Shown piece after piece: positions 7,917 to 12,589 of a stretch of DNA of 12,589 nt. Numbering within the stretch: the first letter of the stretch is position 1; the number at the start of each line of letters is the position of its first letter. Below the pieces are notes generated by a model that saw only the letters and a list, made by a program, of their open reading frames with translations, was not told the origin of the DNA and made no database searches. Location: positions 1-12,589 of the forward strand of contig JAATFY010000101.1 in NCBI GenBank assembly GCA_015654915.1, given 5' to 3'. The translations under genes and the position numbers were made by a program. The stretch comes from Rhodospirillales bacterium. Its GTDB lineage: Bacteria > Pseudomonadota > Alphaproteobacteria > UBA9219.

Positions 7917-8230
7917 GCCCCTCCTCCGTTGCGGCGGACCTTGCGGCCCGACGGCAATCCGAGTTCGCGGATTTTCTTGCGCAACGTGTTGCGGTTGAGG
8001 CCCAGAAGTGCGGCCGCGCGCAGCTGGTTGCCGCGGCATTCATCAAGGGTGATCGCCAGCAAGGGCCGCTCGATTTCCTGCAACACGCGGTCATAGAGAC
8101 CCGACGCGGGCAAATCGCGCTCATGCGCGGCGAAGTAATCGCGCAAATGCCGTTCGACCGTGGCGGCAAGGCCGGAGGATTGTTTTATAGTTAGAGATTG
8201 TTTGGGCATTGAAGGCAGTTCTTTCAACAT
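7913..8230 (-). CDS. Fis-like DNA-binding protein, NtrC C-terminal-type
   Basis: This is a small nucleic-acid-binding protein of the Fis family. The start chosen is the ATG at 8230, preceded by GGGGAGGG at ideal spacing; an upstream in-frame ATG at 8329 lies inside a palindromic repeat and lacks a binding site. The 105 residues begin with an unstructured stretch, then a helical dimerisation region (about 21-63). The helix-turn-helix RGNQLRAAALLGLNRNTLRKK (66-86) nearly matches both E. coli Fis and NtrC C-termini. The preceding DLPASGLYDRVLQEIERPLL segment looks especially like alphaproteobacterial NtrC. No receiver or AAA+ domain is present. The gene lies where ntrB-ntrC normally sit, between dusB and ntrY, and overlaps ntrY by 4 bases, so the two are translationally coupled. 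The Lys/Arg-rich tail SGRKVRRNGGGA may add DNA affinity. I favour an NtrC remnant kept as a Fis-like regulator. Confidence 0.9.
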   Translation of the reverse strand: MLKELPSMPKQSLTIKQSSGLAATVERHLRDYFAAHERDLPASGLYDRVLQEIERPLLAITLDECRGNQLRAAALLGLNRNTLRKKIRELGLPSGRKVRRNGGGA

Positions 8231-8256
8231 GACTACCCTCCCCTTGCGAGAGAGAA

Positions 8257-8400
8257 CGTCATTCCGGGGCTGCCGCGTAGCGGCAGAACCCGGAATCCAT
8301 GAGCTGGTCTTGACGATAGAACGCGCCATGGATTCCGGATCGCCCTTTCCGCCTTCGCCCCATGGGCTTCGGCGGACAAGTCAGGGCGTCCGGAATGACG
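8257..8400. repeat. 144-bp nested palindromic intergenic element
   Basis: The ends are a perfect 11-bp inverted repeat, CGTCATTCCGG (8257-8267) and CCGGAATGACG (8390-8400). Inside lie three more arms: CTGCCGC/GCGGCAG (8270-8276 with 8280-8286, 3-nt loop); CCGGAATCCATG/CATGGATTCCGG (8290-8301 with 8327-8338); and CGCCCT/AGGGCG (8341-8346 with 8383-8388) enclosing CCGCC/GGCGG (8349-8353 with 8371-8375). The whole could fold into a multi-armed RNA or cruciform. It has the look of non-autonomous MITE- or REP-like repeats in alphaproteobacterial intergenic DNA. It fills almost the entire gap between the dusB stop and the fis ribosome binding site, with no coding potential of its own. No target-site duplication is obvious. 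Confidence 0.75.
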
Positions 8401-8417
8401 CAAAAGAATAAAACTAC

Positions 8418-9449
8418 TCACGCCCTCTCCAACAACGGCTGGAAAAAACCGTCGATCAGGCTGCGGACTTTGGAAATCTCGTCGACATTATTCACGGCGG
8501 CGCGGAACTCGCCGGATTGCGGCAGGCCCTTGCTGTACCAGCCGATATGTTTCCGCGCGATGCGCAGGCCTGCATGCGCGCCGTAATGCGACAGCATGGA
8601 TTCCAGATGCTCGATGATAACGTCCAACTGATGCCGCAGCGAAGGCGTCGCCGGAATAGTGCCGGTGCGCAGGAAGTCGATCACCTGCTGAATGAACCAT
8701 GGCTTGCCGTAGGCGCCACGCCCGATCATCACGCCGTCCGCGCCCGACATTTCGAGCGCACGGATGACATCCTCGAAACTGTTGATATCGCCGTTGGCGA
8801 TGACGGGAATTTTCACGGCTTCTTTCACCTTGCGGATAAAGCCCCAATCCGCCTGCCCTTCGTAAAACTGGCAGCGCGTGCGGCCATGCACCGTCACCAT
8901 CTTGATGCCGCATTCCTCGGCGATTTTGGCGAGGCGCGGCGCGTTCAGGTTTTCATGGTTCCAGCCCATGCGCATTTTCAGCGTCACGGGGATTTTCACG
9001 GCTTTGACGGTGGCTTCCAGAATCTTCGCGGCGGCAACTTCGTCGCGCATCAGCGACGAGCCCGCATGGCCGTTGACGACTTTCTTGACCGGGCAGCCGA
9101 AATTGATGTCGATGATATGCGCACCGCGATCCTCGTTCAGCTTGGCCGCCTCGCCCATCACCTCGGGCTCGCAGCCCGCAAGCTGCACCGCCATCGGGTA
9201 TTCGCCCTCCGAGCGCTGGATCATCTGCATGGTCTTGCGGCATTCGCGCACCATGGCCTGACTGGCGATCATCTCGGAAACCACGAGGCTCGCGCCGTGC
9301 TTCTTCACAAGGCGGCGGAACGGCATGTCGGTGACGCCCGACATCGGCGCGAGGATCACGGGGTTTTCAATCGTGATCGGACCGACCTGAACGGGTTTCA
9401 GGCGCGGAAACGCGCCAATGTCTTGTGGTTGTTTTGCAAAATCGAGCAT
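8418..9449 (-). CDS. dusB: tRNA-dihydrouridine synthase DusB (NifR3)
   Basis: DusB is an FMN- and NADPH-dependent enzyme that reduces specific uridines in the tRNA D-loop to dihydrouridine. The 343 residues form a TIM barrel followed by a helical tRNA-binding domain. Visible landmarks are the N-terminal FMN site VILAPMSGVTDMPFR (31-45), the catalytic cysteine in INFGCPVKKV (C119), K158 in LKMRMGW, H188 in TVHGRT, and phosphate-binding motifs IANGDI (217-222) and VMIGRGAYGKPW (240-251). Length and motifs are full and normal. In alphaproteobacteria this gene, historically nifR3, heads the ntrBC cluster; in E. coli it precedes fis. Here it precedes a Fis-like gene. No strong Shine-Dalgarno is seen, but the leader is short and follows a good promoter candidate. 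Confidence 0.97.
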   Translation of the reverse strand: MLDFAKQPQDIGAFPRLKPVQVGPITIENPVILAPMSGVTDMPFRRLVKKHGASLVVSEMIASQAMVRECRKTMQMIQRSEGEYPMAVQLAGCEPEVMGEAAKLNEDRGAHIIDINFGCPVKKVVNGHAGSSLMRDEVAAAKILEATVKAVKIPVTLKMRMGWNHENLNAPRLAKIAEECGIKMVTVHGRTRCQFYEGQADWGFIRKVKEAVKIPVIANGDINSFEDVIRALEMSGADGVMIGRGAYGKPWFIQQVIDFLRTGTIPATPSLRHQLDVIIEHLESMLSHYGAHAGLRIARKHIGWYSKGLPQSGEFRAAVNNVDEISKVRSLIDGFFQPLLERA

Positions 9450-9475
9450 GCGGGGAAACTAGCAGTTGGCTAAAA

Positions 9476-9504
9476 AATATGCAAACCAACTTAATGTCTA
9501 TCAA
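9476..9504 (-). promoter_or_regulatory. Candidate sigma70 promoter of the dusB operon
   Basis: On the minus strand, TTGATA (9499-9504, 5 of 6 matches to the -35 consensus) and CATATT (9476-9481, 4 of 6 to the -10) are spaced by exactly 17 bases. Transcription would start near 9469, giving a leader of about 20 bases before the dusB ATG. The site lies immediately after the stop codon of the 61-residue gene, in AT-rich DNA, where a promoter for the following operon is expected. Confidence 0.5.
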
Positions 9505-9690
9505 TTATGCATTTTCAGGTAATTTTCCCTGATCTTCTTCGCATGGAACGGTTGTATTTGGTTTTGTAACAATCTTGTCTGGTTTTGCAATAGGCCGCTT
9601 CGTGGCATCCGGATCATAAATGCGTCCATGCCTCACATTATTCCTCTCTAAGAGAGAATAAAGTTTATCCATAGTTTTAGTTGCACCCAT
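9505..9690 (-). CDS. Small hypothetical protein coupled to the serine proteinase
   Basis: I do not recognise this 61-residue protein. Its ATG at 9690 comes two bases after the TAG of the proteinase gene. A strong GGGGAGGAG overlaps that stop, so translation is very likely and coupled. The N-terminal third (MDKLYSLLERNN, about 7-18) could form an amphipathic helix. The rest is rich in Pro, Lys, Asp and Glu (KRPIAKPDKIVTKPN, about 31-45) and is probably disordered, with a single cysteine near residue 50. There is no membrane span or signal peptide. Base composition is as AT-rich as its partner, so the two probably arrived together. It might be a substrate, adaptor or inhibitor of the proteinase; that is inference from coupling alone. 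Confidence 0.72.
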   Translation of the reverse strand: MGATKTMDKLYSLLERNNVRHGRIYDPDATKRPIAKPDKIVTKPNTTVPCEEDQGKLPENA

Positions 9691-9692
9691 GG

Positions 9693-10586
9693 CTACTCCT
9701 CCCCTTTAGGTTCAGACGACCAATAATACACAAAACTATCGTCTTTGTCAATGGTTACATGAGCTATCCCTTTGAAAAAATTACATATTTCCTGCATAGC
9801 CTCTGTTGGCTCTCCTACGCTCTTAAAAATGGTAGCAGCTTCAGCCTTATCAATAACAAACCCATGCGAAGGGTAACCAACCACTAATTTGTTTATTGCT
9901 TCATCTTTTAAATTATCATGCTGTAGCCTCTCTCCATACTCCTTACCTATCCTTAAGGAACGATCAACTTCGGCCAATCTAAGCGGATCAATTTGCTCAT
10001 AAATTGGCCTCAAAAGACCTACAGTCATATCGGCCGCTATATGAGCTGCCATTTTTGTTGAAAAACCAAGATCATCAGAAAATCTAAGAGATTTAAAATG
10101 GCGTTTAAAAAGCACTGTTGACTGTGTTTCCAGAAATTGAACAGCCTGAATAGGCGTAAGACCAGATGTTCTTTCGCCGACCTCATCTTGTTTCCTTAAT
10201 TGCACATCAATGGGGCCTAGTTCCGCATGAGGAGACATTAACAGCTTATCAGCCCCTATACACATTATCGTTCCGGCGCTTTTACATACGCCATCAATTA
10301 AAACAGTAAATTCACCATTTGTTTCTCCGTCAGCTTTTACTTTATCTTTTTTGACAGTATTATAGACAGTTTGAAAACATCTTGCGATACGATATGCGGC
10401 GTTAGGGTCGCCTCCCAATGTCATTAAGAGCAATAAAATATTTTTGCGTAATTTTCTTTTATTAGCCTGCTGAATTAAATAATTGCTTTCTGCACGAGTC
10501 ACGTCGCCGAAATAGACTACGATATCAGCGTTTAACTCTTGTGCGAGCGCATCAACTTTGGTTTCAATTTCCGACGGATCACTCAT
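9693..10586 (-). CDS. SDH-family Clp-fold serine proteinase
   Basis: This protein resembles the ClpP/SppA-fold family named for serine dehydrogenase proteinase (Pfam SDH_sah). The start chosen is the ATG at 10586, five bases after AGGTGA; a GTG at 10601 is in frame but worse placed. The 297 residues show the family core. LLLLMTLGGDPNAAYRIARC (51-70) supplies the oxyanion-type Gly-Gly (G58, G59). CKSAGTIMCIGADKLLMSP (101-119) gives the likely nucleophile S103. HAELGPIDVQ (120-129) is the conserved turn matching the GS-IG region of SppA. I cannot assign the remaining catalytic residues with certainty. Helices fill the C-terminal half. No signal peptide or membrane span is visible, so a cytosolic location is expected. 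The DNA is clearly AT-richer than dusB and the Rieske gene on either side, a sign of horizontal gain. Confidence 0.82.
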   Translation of the reverse strand: MSDPSEIETKVDALAQELNADIVVYFGDVTRAESNYLIQQANKRKLRKNILLLLMTLGGDPNAAYRIARCFQTVYNTVKKDKVKADGETNGEFTVLIDGVCKSAGTIMCIGADKLLMSPHAELGPIDVQLRKQDEVGERTSGLTPIQAVQFLETQSTVLFKRHFKSLRFSDDLGFSTKMAAHIAADMTVGLLRPIYEQIDPLRLAEVDRSLRIGKEYGERLQHDNLKDEAINKLVVGYPSHGFVIDKAEAATIFKSVGEPTEAMQEICNFFKGIAHVTIDKDDSFVYYWSSEPKGEE

Positions 10587-10807
10587 TTTTTCACCTGGCA
10601 CTTATTGTCCTTTCAGTAATGCCTCCCTTCCCTATTTTTAGGGGGAGGTGCAATTCGTTGCTTTTTAGCGCACCTAGTCCATCTATGGCAATAAAATGCA
10701 TTGTGAGACAATCCTAAAACAAGGCCTTTTTTCCATAAAAAAGATATACAAATTCAGTCAACGCTATGAATTCCTTGCATTCCTAATCCTCTAGTAATCT
10801 TTCTCAA
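10587..10807. other. AT-rich intergenic stretch upstream of the proteinase gene
   Basis: No gene is supported here. On the minus strand a weak promoter candidate, TTGACT (10756-10761) and TATGGA (10732-10737) with 18-base spacing, could serve the proteinase gene. An imperfect hairpin with CCTCCC/GGGAGG arms lies near 10622-10649 in what would be the leader. The composition shifts from AT-rich to GC-rich close to 10805, which may mark the edge of the acquired segment. Confidence 0.4.
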
Positions 10808-10897
10808 TCACCCCCAAACCGCCCACCCCACCAATAACCCCATCACAAACCCGCTGAGGAGTGTCAGACCGTAGGCGGCGGCGAATGCGCGGCTCAT
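10808..10897 (-). CDS. Tiny single-span membrane peptide (29 residues)
   Basis: This gene is easily missed. Its ATG at 10897 overlaps the TGA of the 55-residue gene as ATGA, and CGGAGC lies about 8 bases upstream, so translation is plausible and coupled. The product starts MSRAFAAAYGLTLL and is almost wholly hydrophobic from residue 5 onward, with small residues and glycines (LLSGFVMGLLVGWAVWG). One membrane span with an N-terminal arginine on the cytoplasmic side is the natural reading. Membrane peptides of this size include small stress proteins, kinase or transporter modulators, and type I toxins. Nothing in the sequence picks one. No homologue is recognised. Confidence 0.6.
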   Translation of the reverse strand: MSRAFAAAYGLTLLSGFVMGLLVGWAVWG

Positions 10898-11061
10898 GGC
10901 TTGGCTCCGGCGTAGATCAGGGTCGTGCGGACGGTGGCGAGCAGTTCGGCTTCTTCGGGCGTTGGGTTTTGTTTGTCCTCCAGATGCCGCGTCACGCTGG
11001 CAAGCACGTCGATCAGTGTCTGACGGTCGGCTTTTAGCTGGGCGATATTGCGGCTTGTCAT
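10894..11061 (-). CDS. Small soluble hypothetical protein (55 residues)
   Basis: I do not recognise this family. The start is the ATG at 11061, four bases after a perfect GGAGG; the longer reading back to 11226 runs through a hairpin-rich non-coding region and lacks a binding site. The protein reads as two helices: MTSRNIAQLKADRQTLIDVL (1-20, continuing to about 27), then after NPTPEE a second helix (about 34-50). It is charged and soluble, consistent with a small helical hairpin that could dimerise. Its stop overlaps the start of the 29-residue membrane peptide, so the two form a small operon. The Shine-Dalgarno can pair with CCTCCG just upstream, so expression may depend on RNA structure. 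Confidence 0.6.
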   Translation of the reverse strand: MTSRNIAQLKADRQTLIDVLASVTRHLEDKQNPTPEEAELLATVRTTLIYAGAKP

Positions 11062-11214
11062 ATGTCCTCCGTCTGGTGACCGGAGGTTAATAACCGTCGC
11101 AAAACGGCGCAGCGCCTTTGGGCTTACGCCTTGGACATAACGCTGCCCTCCGATCCTAAGATCGGGGACAGCATCATCACGGCTGATGCAAAGCCGTTTG
11201 CGAGAGGTTATTAA
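11062..11214 (-). promoter_or_regulatory. Structured leader upstream of the tiny operon
   Basis: The non-coding stretch before the 55-residue gene is dense in complementary segments. Outer arms of 21 bases at 11194-11214 and 11087-11107 are an imperfect inverted repeat sharing TTAATAACC and CGCAAA..CGG. Inside, 11160-11172 pairs with 11142-11155 around a CTAA loop. Next to the start, CCTCCG/CGGAGG (11081-11086 with 11066-11071, 9-nt loop) buries the Shine-Dalgarno of the 55-residue gene. A second CGGAGG on the minus strand (11147-11152) could compete for the same CCTCCG. The arrangement would suit a cis-acting regulatory RNA, but it matches no riboswitch class I recognise. A palindromic repeat is the alternative. 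Confidence 0.45.
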
Positions 11215-11246
11215 GCCCCAAAGCACCTGTTTTCGTGCTTCGGGGC
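11215..11246 (-). terminator. Candidate terminator hairpin after the Rieske gene
   Basis: On the minus strand GCCCCGAAGCAC pairs with GTGCTTTGGGGC, a 12-bp stem with one G-U pair and an 8-nt loop. The following bases are TTAATAA, not a full T-run, so termination may be partial. It lies about 60 bases after the Rieske stop codon, between that gene and the structured leader. Confidence 0.4.
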
Positions 11247-11302
11247 AAAAGGTAGGGCAGCGTTTTTACGGCGTCAAACGGATTATTTCGTAGCGGGATA
11301 GC

Positions 11303-12391
11303 CTATCCCCACCGCAACGCCTGCAGCACTTCGTTATAGATGCGCATTGGGCTGCGCTCGTGCCGGGGTGAGGAAACGCCCTGCCTGAAGCCCAGGCCGT
11401 TTATATTAGGGGCATTGTAGGTGGCCTGCACGCCTTCGCAGATGCGCTTATCCTGCATCGTGGTGTTATAGGAAGCAGCGACGATCTCATCCACCATCGC
11501 CTGCGGCGTTCCTTCCGCGAACAGGTAGATGTAATTGAGGCGGGTCTTGGTCGGCGTGACGGGATTCATGATCTCGATCATCACGCCGTCGCCGGCATAT
11601 TCATTCACGCCCATATTGGGGTACATATAAGCCCACACGCCGTTTACGGGCTGGTTAGGGCGCGGCGGAGCCGTGTGGAAAGCAATGGGGTGAACTACCT
11701 CGACCTTATATTCTTCCGCAACAATCATCTCAGCCAACTCGGGATGGATCGAAGGGATATGGGCACCTTCCCCATAGTTGGCGAGATACACCAAGGCATT
11801 GCAATCGATATCGTGCGACGCCGTCTTGCGGACGGTATATTGATCCATAGGGATATGCTTCATCCGCGCCTCGAGCGGCGCGATATAGTCCATGAGCGGC
11901 ACGACGTTATCGCTCGGGTCCATATTGACGAAGACCACGCCGCGCCATGTCTCGCATTTCAGTTGCGGAAGCGCGAACTGAAGTCTGTCGAATTTCTTTA
12001 TCGTCAGACACGGGTAGTCCTCTGGATCGACAGGCTCCGAACTTCCGAAGCCGGTCGCGCTTCCGAGTTTTCCGGTCTGGCTGTCAAATTCCCAACGATG
12101 ATATTGGCATGCCATCCTGGCGCCATCGGAAAATGTTCCGGCGCCTTCATCCCTCAGCGGCGCGCCAAGATGGCTGCAGGCATTCCGGAAGGCGCGAATT
12201 ATATTGTCCTTGCCCCTGACCGCGAGTACAGGAAAACCGGCCATATTCATTGCGACATAATTGCCGGGCTTCGGCATCTGGCTCGCATGCCCGATAGGCA
12301 GCCACGATTTCCCGAAAACGGCATGCTGCAGCCCTGCGAAAACCATGGGGCTGGTATACATCTCCACGGGCAATGTTTCGGCGACGAGCAT
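11303..12391 (-). CDS. Rieske non-heme iron oxygenase, alpha subunit
   Basis: This is the catalytic subunit of a ring-hydroxylating-type (or demethylating) oxygenase; the substrate is unknown. The ATG at 12391 follows AAGGGAG by 7 bases; a TTG one codon earlier is less likely. The 362 residues (numbering from this ATG) hold a Rieske [2Fe-2S] domain with CSH (C72, H74) and CQYH (C95, H98), the usual C-x-H and C-x2-H ligand pairs. The catalytic domain shows NYGEGAHIPSIH, giving the iron-binding histidines H211 and H216, and a downstream acidic ligand candidate D314 in MQDKRICEGVQ. The layout suits the broad family that includes CntA-like and GbcA-like enzymes. No reductase or ferredoxin gene is in view. 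The base composition matches the conserved core genes. No signal peptide is seen. Confidence 0.92.
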   Translation of the reverse strand: MLVAETLPVEMYTSPMVFAGLQHAVFGKSWLPIGHASQMPKPGNYVAMNMAGFPVLAVRGKDNIIRAFRNACSHLGAPLRDEGAGTFSDGARMACQYHRWEFDSQTGKLGSATGFGSSEPVDPEDYPCLTIKKFDRLQFALPQLKCETWRGVVFVNMDPSDNVVPLMDYIAPLEARMKHIPMDQYTVRKTASHDIDCNALVYLANYGEGAHIPSIHPELAEMIVAEEYKVEVVHPIAFHTAPPRPNQPVNGVWAYMYPNMGVNEYAGDGVMIEIMNPVTPTKTRLNYIYLFAEGTPQAMVDEIVAASYNTTMQDKRICEGVQATYNAPNINGLGFRQGVSSPRHERSPMRIYNEVLQALRWG

Positions 12392-12589
12392 CAAATAACT
12401 CCCTTGGAATAACGCAAACTATACCGAAACCTAGGCGGAATCGGCGTTTAGCGTCAATAACGGTGCGCAACCCCTTGCATTCCCTGTCCTAGCCTGTAGT
12501 TTCCGGCGTTAACATATGACGTCATGCCCGCGCAAGCGTGCATCCCATTAGGTTTCTGTCGACAAAAAACCAACTGGGCACAATGCAAA
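12392..12589. other. Upstream region of the Rieske gene
   Basis: No coding region is supported. A minus-strand TATAGT (12418-12423) could be a -10 element, but nothing at the -35 position fits well. A perfect 10-bp palindrome ATGACGTCAT (12516-12525) and a CCTAGG near 12430 could be regulator sites or chance. The window ends before any further gene. Confidence 0.3.

Noticed and set aside
7917..8039. Longer NtrY start at 8039
   Set aside because: The extra 41 residues are Arg/Pro/Gln-rich and overlap the Fis-like gene in another frame; the ATG at 7916 has a strong Shine-Dalgarno and ATGA coupling.
6693..8096. Long plus-strand reading frame (467 codons) opposite ntrY
   Set aside because: It runs antisense to a well-supported ntrY and has the His/Arg/Asp-rich composition of a mirror frame in GC-rich DNA, with no recognisable domain.
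8231..8329. Longer Fis-like start at 8329
   Set aside because: The extension lies inside the palindromic element and lacks a ribosome binding site, while 8230 has GGGGAGGG well placed.
8517..9473. Plus-strand frame opposite dusB, and similar frames at 3670-4491, 1992-2615 and 11675-12412
   Set aside because: All are mirror frames of strongly supported minus-strand genes.
11062..11226. 110-residue version of the small soluble protein
   Set aside because: The added residues cross a hairpin-rich leader and have no binding site; the ATG at 11061 follows a perfect GGAGG.
11087..11264. Integron attC site or recombination core
   Set aside because: The region has nested inverted repeats with GTTA and TAAC ends, but the conserved GTTRRRY/RYYYAAC core sites are not met and no integrase or cassette array is present.
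12516..12525. ATGACGTCAT palindrome as a defined operator
   Set aside because: Ten bases, single occurrence, and about 125 bases upstream of the Rieske start; no matching regulator is in view, so it is only noted within the upstream region.
1..12589. CRISPR array, tRNA, rRNA or transposase gene
   Set aside because: No regularly spaced direct repeats, tRNA cloverleaf with acceptor end, rRNA sequence or transposase motif was seen on either strand.

Overview
The window looks like chromosomal DNA of an alphaproteobacterium. Its centre, on the minus strand, is the conserved alphaproteobacterial order dusB (nifR3) - [ntr genes] - ntrY - ntrX - ... - hfq - hflX. The GC-rich codon use and the palindromic intergenic repeats fit this. 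The exact lineage cannot be fixed from the sequence alone. The usual ntrB and ntrC between dusB and ntrY are absent. Only a 105-residue Fis-like protein remains, closely resembling the DNA-binding end of NtrC. This suggests a lineage that trimmed its nitrogen two-component system to NtrYX.

Layout, left to right. Positions 108-1682 (+) encode a long, divergent asparaginase-fold protein in visibly AT-richer DNA, convergent with hflX. Positions 1704-9449 (-) hold the housekeeping block: dusB, the Fis/NtrC-like regulator, the sensor kinase ntrY, the response regulator ntrX, a HAD phosphatase, hfq and hflX. Most junctions are tight (ATGA overlap fis/ntrY; 3-nt gap ntrX/HAD; 6-nt gap hfq/hflX). They are interrupted by a 144-bp nested palindromic element between dusB and fis and by a cluster of hairpins between the HAD gene and hfq. 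A good sigma70-like promoter sits just upstream of dusB.

Positions 9505-10586 (-) are an AT-rich accessory pair: a ClpP/SppA-fold serine proteinase of the SDH type and a translationally coupled 61-residue protein of unknown function. Positions 10808-11061 (-) hold two very small overlapping genes, a 55-residue soluble protein and a 29-residue single-membrane-span peptide. They follow a strongly structured stretch in which the ribosome binding site of the first gene can be buried in a hairpin. Positions 11303-12391 (-) encode a stand-alone Rieske non-heme iron oxygenase alpha subunit.

How the parts work together: NtrY and NtrX form a membrane sensor/regulator pair. DusB modifies tRNA. Hfq and HflX act in RNA-based regulation and ribosome rescue. 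The flanking genes (asparaginase-like, proteinase pair, tiny operon, Rieske oxygenase) look like accessory functions with no visible pathway link to the core. The most interesting places are the NtrC-to-Fis-like remnant with a palindromic element beside it, the structured leader plus tiny operon, the proteinase pair, and the extended asparaginase-like protein.
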